Below are positions 37,371 to 49,666 of a DNA stretch of 64,000 nucleotides, piece after piece. The stretch's first letter is position 1, and each line of letters opens with the position of its first letter. The stretch spans positions 16,807,501-16,871,500 of the forward strand of contig NC_089726.1 of NCBI RefSeq assembly GCF_035083965.1, in the 5' to 3' direction. This DNA comes from Branchiostoma lanceolatum. Taxonomy: Eukaryota; Chordata; Leptocardii; Amphioxiformes; Branchiostomatidae. The notes under the pieces are model-generated. The model did not search any database, was not told where the DNA came from, and was given only the letters and a program-made list of their open reading frames with translations. Both the position numbers and the translations under genes were made by a program.

Positions 37371-40300
37371 AATATAGGATGGACTTCCAATTTTCAACTA
37401 GGTGACAAGGGAGTATGGTCTACCTCAGTTTACACATTCCTACCTCAATCGGTATACGGGGTTGTAAGAACTTATCTCTAGGATGGACAAGGTGACAGAG
37501 TTTCTGATGCAAGGCGTAGAGTGAGTGGGCTACCGCTAAGATCACGCAACGACTGACTTGTGGATGGAAGGGTGACGCTAGTGGGAGGTGTGGATGCAGG
37601 GATGCCAGCGCGTACTAGTAGTTGAGCAGATCATGGCTGAGAGGGGTGTACGAAGAATGTGCTGAAGGCAGTGTGGGTCATCTACCATATGGGGAAGACT
37701 GGGAAATGGTGTGACAGAAGGGTTCCTTTGCGTGACCTAGAGTATCAGGTAATCCATTTTCACTATAAGATCCTGTGTTTTAAGTCAATTATGACTTTGT
37801 GAGAATTTGAAGGTACCAGTTTGCAAGACAGTATTGTCTTTTGGGGTTCTTGGGGGGGGAAGAGAATTTTTTTAGTCCCTCTTTATTCAGGTAAACCAAG
37901 GAAGGGACGGTAGCCACAAGCAAAACTTCCCATGAACTACCCCGCCCTGCGAAGTTGCTGTCAAGTCTAGAACTGACCCAAAGGGAGCATCCCAAACGCG
38001 ACCAACTGGCAATGGCTTACTCAGATGAGAATGCTTTTTGGTTAATTGTGCCTGTTTACAACCTGGTATTTGGTCTTACTGTACAAGTTCCAATCTACCA
38101 ATTCTAGAAATATGGTTTTCTTCTAAGGATGAATAATGCGATAATGCAGCTGCACAAGATTTTGATATGAATATACCTTTCAAGTATCTGATGGTTTGAA
38201 AACCCTAACAACATAATGAAGTTTTGGTTTCCTGCGCTACTTTGCGAATGTCTTTTTGAGGGGTTTTGGGGGGGGGTTCCAAACTCCATTTCTACAGCCC
38301 CTGTTACAGGTCTGTCTGCAAGTGGCCCAGCCGTGTTAACTACACACATGGTCAAGAGGCATACCTGCCTGTGCTGCTACTACTAGCATCCTCTAGGAGT
38401 CTATCTGTCCATCTGAATCGCCAACTCAACCTTCATCTGCGCATCAATCTTCAGTCATCTGTCACAAGCCTACTATCTGTACACGACTGACAAGCAGTGC
38501 TTGGTAACAGTGAGCTCTGTTAGCTTATCAATTAGATATGCTCTCTTGAATAAAAACAGTGGTTCACTCATAAAGTACTATAACTCACATCCTTATATGG
38601 TTTTAAACTTTTTTGAAGACGTGTTTCCTTGCATTATATTTCCATTACCATTTTTCGGTGTAACCTTTGTGTTGTGGTAGGATAGGGTGGGGTGGGGTCT
38701 TTTTGTTCCTATTTCAAGACCGCAGGTTTCAGGATAACACGGCTGTGGAAGGTGCCCACAACATGTCCATGGAAGGTGTCCCCCAGCATGTCCACTACTG
38801 TCCCAAGGCTCTCGCTCCCTAGTCAGCATCAGCGCATGGCCACGGGTGTACTCCTTTGTCAGACTGGTCTCGCAGACACCTAATGGAAACAGCTTTGTCA
38901 ACTTTGGGCCACAGATAAGCTCCTGTCAAAAACCTGTTGCGTCTTTTGTTGTCAATGCAAGTGTGAAAGCATGGTTTAGGCAAGATATGTGCTGTCTACT
39001 TTGTCAAAATCTTTTCATCAGATCCATGTATTTCTTTGTCACAAGCATGATGATGGTTATTGTGTAGCACTATGCAAAGCTGTGGAAGTAGCATGTGTAT
39101 AGCGTATATAGTTCTATACTTCACTTTTTCTGCATTTTGGGGGCTAGGGGGGGATGCAAACATGTTTTTTTCCAAGATGCCCAATAGGTTTAAGTCCCCC
39201 AAGGCACGATGGGAGCAGAACTCACGACAGATGCTGCACAGTGACTTCATGCTGTTGTCCTGTCAGCAGAGTAATACAGGGTCCAAACTCGCCAATCTAC
39301 GGGGAATACAGGGTCCGATCCCACCGGTCCAATCTGCAGGGAGCAAAGGCAAAGGCCTGTATAAATCGCGGTAGACCTACTTATTTTCCACGTGTCAAGT
39401 ATGCTCTAGCTCAATGTAGGCATAACAGCTCTTCTGCAAAATAAGTTTTAACTTATGGTAGCATATCTGTTCATTTTGCTGTATTAGCCATGATAACAAA
39501 CTTTAAATTCATCTGAACATGTGTGAAACCCCGCTCATAAGAAAACAACCTGGTGTCTATTTAACGTATCTTGTACATCTGTAGTCTTTAGTCGTGGTGT
39601 CATTGTGTGCTTTGTTTCGATTGTTCCTTTTTGCCTTGAACTAGCATTATTTTGCTAAGAACAATAATTGCAAATGGCTAACTACAACTTACCTCATCAA
39701 AAGCCTGATAACGCAAATTCGCTGTAAGTGTTGTTTGAATGGGGAGGGGTGGGTTCTTCCGTGTTTGCTTAGACTTTTTACAGGTGTAGAAAACTCTGGT
39801 CAGAGAGGGGGAACTACACGGGAACCTCTGTCTTCCATGACATACCTGTCAAACCCTTGAGCTTCACAAGCCTCCAACAATCCTCACTACAGTCACCAAC
39901 TTCACAGTGTGGGGGATAAAAGCGCACTTGCCAGCAAACCATCTGTCAACATTCTCCGACCTGAAGTCTCTCGCCTGCGTGTCCCTGCTGACAAATGCAC
40001 AAACGCTTGGTATCGTGATTTCCTCTTCAAATAACAGCGTCATGACAAGCCCTACCCTTTCAAACGTCTGCACTAACTATACTTTTAAATTATTTTTCAT
40101 ATACTATGCAATGCAGTGCACTTCAAGTAATTATGGTATTGAGAATCTGTTGCAGTTCTTACATAATTTCCACTAAAATGCACTTCAGTAGATGCCTGCC
40201 TTAAAGGTTTTATCTATGTTGAAGCATCACTTGTGTCTCTGCGTTGTCTTTGGGGAGGGGGTGGGTTTTATGTCTACTGTTCTTCCCCTTGTCAAGATTT

Positions 40301-40500
40301 TAGGTGTAGGACGCCTGCAGCTAAGAGTGCATTTCCCATTGAGCAAACCGCAGCATCACCTGACTACCTAAACCCTTGTGCATTTTCCTGAGCAAGCGGC
40401 ATCACCACCAGACTACCTAAACCTTAGACACAAGTCTAGCCGTCCCTGCCAGCTGCCGTAAGCATGACTTCAAGCCTTTACCTGCACCTTCACGCAACTT

Positions 40501-40620
40501 CTCATGCAGAACAATCCAGGTCTATATGTGCTACTATGCATTTTTTATTTTAGCTGTCGCCAGTTGCAGAACAATCTAGGTCTATATGTGCTACTATGCA
40601 TTTTTTATTTTAGCTGTCGC
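40501..40620 (+). repeat. Exact 60-bp tandem duplication carrying a 3' splice site
   Basis: 40501-40560 and 40561-40620 differ at only a few bases. Each copy includes TATGCATTTTTTATTTTAG followed by CTGTCGCCAG, that is, a pyrimidine-rich acceptor and the start of a possible exon. The high identity implies a recent event. Confidence 0.9.
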
Positions 40621-43600
40621 CAGGTTCTACCCTCTTGTCAGTTTTCACAAAGAAATCTTGAATGCCAAAATGAAAGTATGGATATTAAAGGATTGCTGTA
40701 CTTTTAGCATAAGAGAACCAAAGCTATGGTTGATGATTTGCAATATTGTGCAATATTTGAAGACTTTGCAGGGGGGATTTGGGGAACATCTGTCTTCCTA
40801 GTTTTTCCCTAGGCAAACCTCTGCATCTGTGACCTGTTCGGTGCATCTTCGCGTAAACCGCCATGTTCTCCAAGCAGCACAGCTGTCGCCGTGATCCAAT
40901 ATCGTGGTCCAACTCCGCTAAACTCCACTGCCCAACTCATTTTCTACAGGGTAATGTTACGCGCATTTATAACAATGCTAGGCTAACACCTTTCTGACCA
41001 TTTTTAAAGACAACAAATTCAATATGGTACATGGAGTTAACTATTATCATAATCATCTGTTGCTGTGAAGTAACATTTAACTTTCATTTCCTGATATCAT
41101 ATCCGTTTATAACATTTCCTGGGGTCGTGTTGGGATGGGGATTTTTCCCGCTGTTTTTTTCCCTTGCTGTTCCTGCAGAATTAGGTTGTGTCCCGAACAT
41201 GCACTCCAAACCTTGCATATCCAGAGTATCACTGTTAATTTGCGCTTGCAGCTTTAGAAGAGACTTGTGGTATGCGTTTAAAATCATTCCAATGTACAGT
41301 CCAGTATGTCTGTTTTACAGTTCCTTCTACTGTAATAAGCTTTGTGTATGGATATAATAACGTTTTTAAACCATGTCACAACATACCTTATCTGTATTCT
41401 CATAAAGAGTGAAATGTTACCAGTAATGTAAAATAAGCATGTATGTACTGTAAGTGAGCATCTGTTGAGTGCTATAAATCTTGAACAAAGTACAATAGTT
41501 TCAGACATTGTCAAACTTTATGTTGGCATGCTTATGCTGTAATGTCTTGCATGGTCACTTCTTTTTTTATTGTACATGGGCTGTTGTATATGGTGTATGG
41601 GGAAACAGGGAGGGGAAATGTCAAGCTTGCCTTTTCCAGGGTAGATGTGTATCATGGGAAGTCCAGTGGACATCCCTTGGCCAGGAGTTTAAACAGCCCC
41701 ATTCAGCAGGAAGGTTTTCGATAGCGCCGCGAGTGAGTCTCCACTACAGCCCCAACTGTAACAGAGGTAGCCCAGCTGTTCCTGCCATGATCAAGTTCTG
41801 ACCTGGCAAGTCATTTGCACTTTTAGTGTGAGAGGTCACTGCAGAAATCTAAAGCAATGCGATGCATCTATAAGACTGTGATGTGCTATAGCACAGCATA
41901 ACTAGTAATGGTAGGCAGCACCAATGTGTATTTTCTTTACCGGTCATGGAGTATGTGTCTGTTTTCTGAAAGTCATGCATAATCATGAAAACCTTGAAGG
42001 TTATCAACCTCATAGTAGTCATACCAAAGTAGACAATCTGTGTTTGCCTGGTGTATTTTTTTGTACCCTAAGTAGTATTGGTAAACTTGATAGTTGGGTT
42101 GACAGACGTGTTGGGGAGGGGATTTTTTTAATTGCCTTTGCAGAGGTCTGGATATTGGCTACCAGGCCCAAGAGGAAGTTATGTCTTAAGTACAAGGCGC
42201 TGTGTGCCCGAGGTAAAGATCAGCAAGAACGCTGTAACACATCACTCCAGGTCTTCAGGAGGGACTCCTATTTCAGTAGTGTAAGGCAAGTAATTGTAAA
42301 ACATTGTTTGGTTCTAGCTTTGTCAAGAAGTCCAATATAAAAAGTACCGATAGTTTAAAACCTTACTAGTTATGAATTTGTTAAGATTATGATAGTGTGT
42401 AGATTATATGTAACTAGCAAAAAAAAAAAGATTTCTGTGAGCTACATACTAGTAAATAGATTCTAATCCTGTGTTTAAATAAAACCTGTTCTAGGTGAAT
42501 ACTAGTACAGAATGTGACCATTGGGAAATAACTTATGGCTCTTATATAGCTTAGTAGCAACGAAAGTTGGTCTTTTCTAACAAGAAACTGTTATACTTGG
42601 TACAACAAAATAGTTTGGGATTGCTGTGTGGGGGGATGTTGTTGATGGTATTACAGGTACCTGCTACTTGCGCGCTGTACACACCACCTGCGGGGAGACG
42701 TGGTTGTGAGGGTATGAAGGGATCATAGAGCACAGTATGGCAACATGAGCGGTGTGGTAAGCTGTACTTTCAAGTGCGAGCTAAACCCTTGTTATAGTGA
42801 TTCCCAATGTACTGGCACATGCTTTGAGTAGAATAGGTCATTTAGGGGTGTTGCACTTTTTTGTTGCATAGTTTAACTTATTTCTTTAGAAGAACTCACT
42901 GTTGCTAGGACAGATGTACACATTCTGTAAACCTGCACTGGGTTTTTGCATCATGTTTCTTGGTTGTATGTGTGTTTTTGAAGTGCGCTTGATACAGGTT
43001 CCCTATGCAAGTTGAAAGCACTCCTCCTATGCAAGTTCAAAGCACTCCCGCTATGCTGTAGTAGACCAGAATAACAGTGGTATGCAGTCATTATTGTTGA
43101 AGCGGCAACTGCGGTTAATTACGGGTAATGTGGCAATTTACTTTTGTACTGAGGCAATCAGGGTAAAGAAGGAAACTTCTTCATAACGGCAATCAGGGTA
43201 TTTGTTCATGTACTTGTATAGTAATTACTTTTAGCAAGTGTTGTACAGTGATAAAATCTTAAAGGTTGTGATAATACCTACATTAAAGAAAGCATATTTA
43301 AGCAAATGAAACTGGAAATGTGGTTGTGATAGAGGATTTATCTTGAAAGTTATTTGGTTTGGTTTCCTGTATAATGAAGCTAAAGACATTAGGATTTGTT
43401 TTCTAAATTTTAAGTTATTTGATGGTTTACTGCAGAATTTGAAGAAAATTGTATGGCCTAGAGCTCTAAGTGTAAACTTTAAGATTGTTTTTTTGTGTGT
43501 GTATGTTGCAAAGGTTATTTTCCTGCAGGGTCAAAGGTCTAATATGAAAGCAATGATTCAGCTGACATTGGTTTGGTGCCAAGGTAGTAAGTGTGTTTTT

Positions 43601-45698
43601 TCTGGCTGTTGTTTTTCTGCAAAAGTTACATACAGTATTTTTATTCTTGTAGATGTCCATAACGTTATCTACCTCCTTAAACCTGTTAACCTGTTTGTCT
43701 CAAATACCAACATGTACATACTGATGAGAAAAAAAACTAATTTTGAGGTCCGAAATGTGTTACTTGATTTGTTTGGGGGTGGGGTAGTGTTCCTATCTTT
43801 TTCCCTCTCTAGGTCTACCGCCAATCTGCTGCGAATATCGGGTACTGCGCTTAACTTGGACTCCCCCATGCTGTCAACTGGTAACAAGGTTGCCCAATAG
43901 AAATTTCCTTTTTTTGACTTGGTTATTTGGTTCTGATTTATATCTTATTTAACAGTTGATATAACAGTAAGTTTGGGAGAACTGTCGCGTGTCTCTTATT
44001 TCTGATAGCGAGAAAGTTTGCTTTCTTTATATGCGCCAAAGGCTAGGTGGATGAGAGAAAACATTGGGAAAGTTTTTTTTTTTGGTGGAGGGGAGGGGGG
44101 TTGACTAAATTCTTTTTCCCCCCCTGTTCACATAGATGACCACAGATGGATTTGAGCTGTCGGTATAGTGAAGCGGTATTATTTGCCAGTGGATGAGACT
44201 TGAGCCGTAAGCACTTTTTGGATTACTGTAGTTCAATCACTTTTACTATTTTAGGGTCTTCATGGGGGGGCAACAGTCTTTAGTTCTCTTTGCAGGTGAA
44301 CCCAGTTCATTAAGAGGTTTAGGTGCTATATGGACAAGATGAAGATTGGCCACAAGATGAGGAAACAGATGAGTGAGCAAGCTAGCTTTGCAGTCTAAGC
44401 AAATGTTTTGTGCACATGCAGAAGAAGCATTGTCATTGGTGGAGAGGCAAGTCAAGCCGAATTCTTTTTGAATTTGTGGTCCGTGATAGTGGCATTAGGT
44501 TTTTCAAAACCTCTTGGATTGAGAAAGTTTCATTTGTTGCAGTCCAAAGAAAAATGTATTTCTTGCTGGGGAAGGGGGCAAAGTTGTTCTCAGGTTGCTT
44601 TTTCAGGGCTCCCTAAAACTGAGGACAGGCAAAGAAGACCAAAGAGAAGAGAGTGATCCTAGGTACCGTTGTGCGTCATTCCCAAGATCCAGGCTCCTTG
44701 CAAGCTTCTGCTTCCAGACTGAAGATTTCACTTCCAAATTGTGGACGAAAGGAGTTTCTGAAGTTGTTTTTCAGAGTTGGCATGAGGCAAAAAAGGAAGA
44801 CCAAGATACCAAGCTAAAGACTCAAACAAGGTTACTCACATCATTGCTTTCCAAATTTGTTCATATTGGGGAGGGGGGCAGTGATCTTAAATTGTTGTTT
44901 CTAAGTATGCACAGGGTAAGAAAGAAGATCCAACAAGACAAGGAAGACCCAAGAAACCAAGCTTACAGAGCAAGATTCAAACAAGGTTACTCTCTAGATT
45001 GCTTTCCAAATTTGTCCATCTTGGGGAGGGGGGCAGTGTTCTCAAGTTGTTGTTTCCAAGTACCCACAGGATAAGAAAGAAGATCCAACAAGACAGATGT
45101 GGTCCCATGTCCCAACTGTAGCAGTTCTGAGTCAATTCCATCCAGCAAGACCCAAGTTTTTTGGATAAGTAATGGCTTTAAACAGACATTTTCCTGTATC
45201 AAGAAAGCAAGACTAAACAGGTTTTCTCTAATTTTCCTTAGATTACAGTGTTGCAGTTCAAAGAATAAGTACTCACTAAACTAAATTTAGTTCATAGTTC
45301 TAATGGTAACTTCAGTAATGCTTACAACTTTAGTTTGCAATGTGTTGAGGCCTGTTTTCAGTGTTTTTAACTGCACCTTGCGTTCAATATTGATCATTGG
45401 GGAGGGGGGTCTAAATGTCTACAGTTCTCTTCTAGTGTTTCAGGTCATTTTGGAGTTAAGCAGAAAGAAAGAAAGGAAGAATAGCAAGTTCCATCCCAAG
45501 ACAAGAATGTGAGCTGTCAAGAAAGTGGTCAGATGGTTACCTTACTTGTGAAGATTCGAAGCAATCAAGACAAACGTTTACGTGATCTGCAAGTTCGGGG
45601 GAGATCTGGAGGGGGAAAGATGATTTGTGCTAGTGTTGCCTTTGCCTGACTACCATACAAGATAAGGTTTCGTAAAGATTGCAAGCAAAGAAAGAAGA

Positions 45699-46576
45699 GT
45701 AACCACCAACCAGTCAACCAGAAGAGAGAGCAAAGCTTCCAATTTTTAAAATCCTCTAGCCATAATGGGAAATGGGGGGAGACAAAGTCCTCTACAGTTC
45801 TTTTTCAGACCACTATAAAGATCAAAGAAGAAAGCAAGCAGACCACCATAAAGACCAAAGAAGATAGCTTTCAAGACAAGAAACAAGTTACAGCCAAAGG
45901 ATAAAGTGAGCACAAGGTCTTAAAACATCTAAAATGTTCATCTTTGCTGCATTGGGATGGGGGGAAGACAAGATATTCTACAGTTCTTTTTCAGACCACC
46001 ATAAAGATGAAAGAAGGTAGCAAGCAAGACCCAAGACAGACGAAACAAGTTACAACCAAAGGATGAAGTGAGCAAAATGTCTTTGAACGTCTAAAATTTT
46101 CATTTTGCCATACTGGGAAGGGGGGAGACAAGCTATTCTACAGTTGATTTTTCAGAATGCGTCTAACAGAATCCATGGAGTTAGTGTCCAAGACCTACAA
46201 CCCAAGAGCGAAGAATAACCAGTTGCAACCTGTTGATGTGAGCCAAAGTTCTTTGATATATTCAATGATTACCATTGCCATTCCATTGGGCAGGGGGGAA
46301 ACAAGGTTTCTTAGTTATTTTTTCAGGCCATCACAAATCAAGATATGTGAGGATTGCAAGCAAGGCCCGCTGTTAACCTCATTAAGGCGCAAGCAGAAGA
46401 TTCGGGTAGACCAAGTTCCGCCATAAATAAAGGCTAAAACCGTCAATCAAGGACAAGATGCTGTGAAGAGGTATCCAAATGAACAGTGAGGCAAAATTTT
46501 TGGTGGTTGATATTTTCCTGCTTTTTCAAGGGGCATTGGGGAGGGGCAAACAACCTTTGAGTTCATTTTGATACAG
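45699..46576 (+). other. Ladder of near-identical short introns in the candidate lncRNA
   Basis: Predicted introns are 45906-45994 (89 nt), 46068-46155 (88), 46238-46326 (89) and 46486-46576 (91). All start GTGAG(C/G), contain a central G-run and end in a T-rich CAG. The one before, 45699-45808, has a GTAACC donor and 110 nt. The intervening exons 45809-45905 and 45995-46067 are homologous (ACCAC(T/C)ATAAAGAT, AACAAGTTACA(G/A)CCAAAGGA), so exon plus intron was copied as one unit. An earlier, related pair may be introns 44831-44914 and its neighbour ending at 45069, with GTTACT donors. Confidence 0.6.
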
Positions 46577-47979
46577 GTGACGAGAGATGGTTCAGAAGAC
46601 AAAAGGCAAGGGAGAAAGAAGATAACACAAGGTTAAATTTGTGAGAACATTTCTTAATAACCAGATAACTGTCTAAACATAACTTTCTAAACAAGTTGTT
46701 GCGTTGTAAAAGTATTAACTGGTAATTAGTTTCACCATAACAAACATGCTAGTGGTAGGGGGGAGTGTTGATGTTTTTCCAGGTAACTCCAAAAGTGTTG
46801 CTGCTCCTGCAAACCGTGCTCTGAAGTGCCAAGCTTGGCCATACTCTGGTAACGCTTGCTTATCTATTTTGTAGTTTCTGGTTGACGCTTTCTGTTCAAA
46901 TGTGCAGACACTAATTTTGGTTTGTTCATGGTAATGAGTAACGGGTCTCATTGTTAACTGTCATGTGACTGTCAATCTTTTGGATTTAACAAAGCTAACG
47001 TACCCATCGTGTAACATAAGTCATGGTATGCTGTTAACCTGCAATATTTGGAGGGTGGGGGGGGTTTGGCTTTTAACATTTCAACTTCTTTTTCTTTAGA
47101 AAGCCTGTGGAAATGCCTCATCTGTTCTGTTCAGGTTGGCTGTTGTGCATACGACTTACAAGGTTACATTTACCGGAGCATTCTCCCCGTGTCTGATCAT
47201 TTCTGATACATCCCCACTTCATCTATTTTTTCTTTGGATGTTTGCACTTTGTGTTTTTGTGTTGTTCCCTGTTATCTTGTAGGTAACATCATAAACCAAC
47301 TAGATCGCCACAAAACATTCTAAGCTGGTAACTTTTCTCTATTTCATTTATCTATTCATTCAGTCAAATTATTTTGAAGTTTTGTTCAAGTACCTATTTA
47401 TTTCATACTTTGGCTGTATGTTTCCATTTGTTATGGCTGTGCAAACTCTATTTCAATGTAGAATTGTCTCTATCTGCGTATGCCTGTTCCCTTTCTTGTA
47501 TGTTCTGCATAGGAAATACTGTAGTGTGCCCTGGGAAAGTTTTCCTGTCTTTCTTCTGCAGGTGAAAACTAGGATAGCATGGACAGGTGTAGAAGATGAG
47601 GAATAGTTAGTTTGTCTTAGGTTTGTTGTTTCTCAGGTAGCTCATTGCCAAAGACAAAATTCTGTTTCGGCTTCATTCGGCCTGAGTTTGGACTTCGTCA
47701 GTACAGCTGACCAATTGGACTGTTTCGGACCTCAACATATTCACTATATGACTGTTTTCTATTTGATCATTCATCATGTCTCTTATTGGCCACACGAGAC
47801 ATGTTTCGGCCACGATTTCAGAATGGTGCCAGGGGGTGAGTGAACACCTTCACGCTGGACAGAGCAGTGGTAAAATCCTACCTCCCCCTTCCCGCCCTTT
47901 TCGACCCCCCCAGGGGAGTGGGGTTGGGTAGCCGGCTCGCAGCATACTGGCACCTCGTTTGGCACGGATTGGATTTTTG

Positions 47980-47985
47980 AATAAA
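47980..47985 (+). terminator. Poly(A) signal AATAAA ending the candidate lncRNA
   Basis: AATAAA is followed by a GU-rich element (CTGTGTTTGTGTTGACTTGT) about 20 bases on, the classical arrangement of a strong cleavage site. Confidence 0.6.
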
Positions 47986-48938
47986 GTATAATGAACTGAA
48001 CTACACTGTGTTTGTGTTGACTTGTCTCCATCCAGTGGAATGTTTGTGAGTTTGAAGAATGTGTGAAGGCCAAGGGTGATTGAAGGATTAGATGGCAGAT
48101 GATACCTCATCCAGTTTTAATGTTTGAGAGTGCATGTGCAAATTAAGTTAAATGTGTGAAGTGTGATTGAATGAATGAATTATACCTGAATTACAAAGTC
48201 CCCAAGGTTCATATGGTAGTGTTTGGATGACCCATGGTGGGAGATCGCAGTGCTAAATTAGGAAAGGTCAGCAAGTATGAAATTAAGTGAAGGAGACCTA
48301 TGGCAACAAGTATGTGTATACAATGAAGTACTTGTGTTGAAGTCCCCCTTTAGGCAAGGAGCAAAACAGTTTGTAGCCAAGACAGACACTGATGTTCTAA
48401 CAGTCATATAAGTCTCACGAAACGAAGAAGGCGTATATATTACAGCAAAGGTTTGCCATGCCCATCACCCCCAACTTGACGGTCAAAACCTATAGTACAA
48501 CAAATCCTTGTGGGAATTCTCTGTCTGCTGGAAAGATATGGAAGAACCAACGGTGTAGCGGGATCGAGAGGACAAAAAGGCAGGGAGACAATGCTGATAT
48601 TGTTCACCTGGTGGCAAGCCCAACAGACTAACGCCCTAGTGACAGACTGCATAACACAGGCTATAAGTATTAATACAACTGCCCAAAGTACTGGTTCTGA
48701 ATAGGAATACCTGAACATCAAAACTGAAGGAGGATTTAAGATTAATCTTGAGCTGAAGAGATTAAACCAGAGTCAAATTCCACAAGTTACCTGATGCAAC
48801 ATTGGAGTGTATGGTTGAACTGTTAACGGCAAGCATTGGAAAGAAAGTGAACACAGAATCATGACAAGGAACACACCATATGTACTTACGAACTATATTT
48901 TGAAATGATTTAAACATGACATACATCACTAAGCATTA

Positions 48939-49666
48939 GAGTCCATTCCGAGTCACCGCGAGGGTTTTATAATGATATTTGTAATCATTTTGAAAAATTT
49001 CTTATAAAAGAATATCTGACTGACAATAGTTCTAAATTTTTCTAAAAGATCAAATACAAAAATATGAATTTATTTTAATTTGATTAGATAATTTAGAAAT
49101 ATTTTGAAAGTAACTGCACAAAACCTCTTTATTTGTAATAATTTCTAATCATCTATGTGATTATTTAACTTTTAGAAATATTAACAGAAAATGGTAGAAA
49201 ATGGTTAACAATGGTAGAATGGTGATTTCCCCCATAAAAGTAGGTGCTAATCTGGCCCTTTTGTCTGCCTTTGTACATCTTTAGACTTCACTGCAGGACA
49301 CTGTTGGGTCCTTTGTGGAAAGCATTCTTCCCTAAACTTCGTAAGGATGTGTGAATTACTTTCTTCCCAGCCCTCTGACCTATTTATAGAGATGTTGCAA
49401 ATAATGGTAGAAAATGGTAAGAAATTGTAAATAATTGTAAATAATGGTAGAATGCTGTTACCATTATTTAGAAACCATTGTAAATATCATATTCTACATC
49501 ATGAATATTTCTTAAGTTGTAGAAAACTTAAGAAATATTTATAAAGTTTAAATCACATTCAAAATATTTCAAAAGTATCAAATCTCTTACACAAATAATA
49601 ACAATAACTTGAAAATAGTTCTAAATTATGACAATAACAACCCTCGCGGTGACTTGGAATGGACTC
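48939..49666. mobile_element. Non-autonomous DNA transposon with 30-bp inverted ends
   Basis: GAGTCCATTCCGAGTCACCG, then CGAGGGTT, at the left is mirrored by AACCCTCG, then CGGTGACTTGGAATGGACTC, at the right (one mismatch). Both ends are flanked by TA. The 730-bp interior is very AT-rich, with repeated ATGGTAGAAAATGGTA blocks, and has no transposase frame. TA duplication suggests Tc1/mariner-type mobilisation. Confidence 0.85.

Larger units (their letters stand above)
33760..48010 (+). ncRNA. Candidate multi-exon long non-coding RNA gene
   Basis: Between the promoter at 33.7 kb and the AATAAA at 47980 I find no conserved protein, yet candidate 3' splice sites recur on one strand only. AG positions include 35709, 38309, 38732, 39176, 39783, 40303, 40812, 41178, 41639, 42143, 42655, 43812, 44135, 44295, 44606, 44914, 45069, 45435, 45808, 45994, 46155, 46326 and 46576. 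Nearly all are preceded 20-45 bases upstream by a G-run such as GGGGAGGGGGG and then a pyrimidine tract, often CTACAGTTCTTTTTCAG. Exons between them are short, purine-rich (GAAAGAAG, AAGACC) and closed by stops in all frames. G-runs in short introns are known splicing enhancers in other animals, so the whole looks like one spliced non-coding transcript. Box C/D features were looked for and not found. Exact exons are uncertain for the 5' half. Confidence 0.5.

Noticed and set aside
38990-40790. Box C/D snoRNAs at TGATGA motifs (near 39048 and 40729)
   Set aside because: No CTGA D box at suitable distance and no terminal stem, so the snoRNA-host idea is unsupported by cargo.
43343-43900. 185-codon open frame on the plus strand in the candidate lncRNA
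   Set aside because: Its composition is that of translated AT-rich sequence, it has no motif, and it runs through a G-run and a good splice acceptor (43775-43812). Chance frame.
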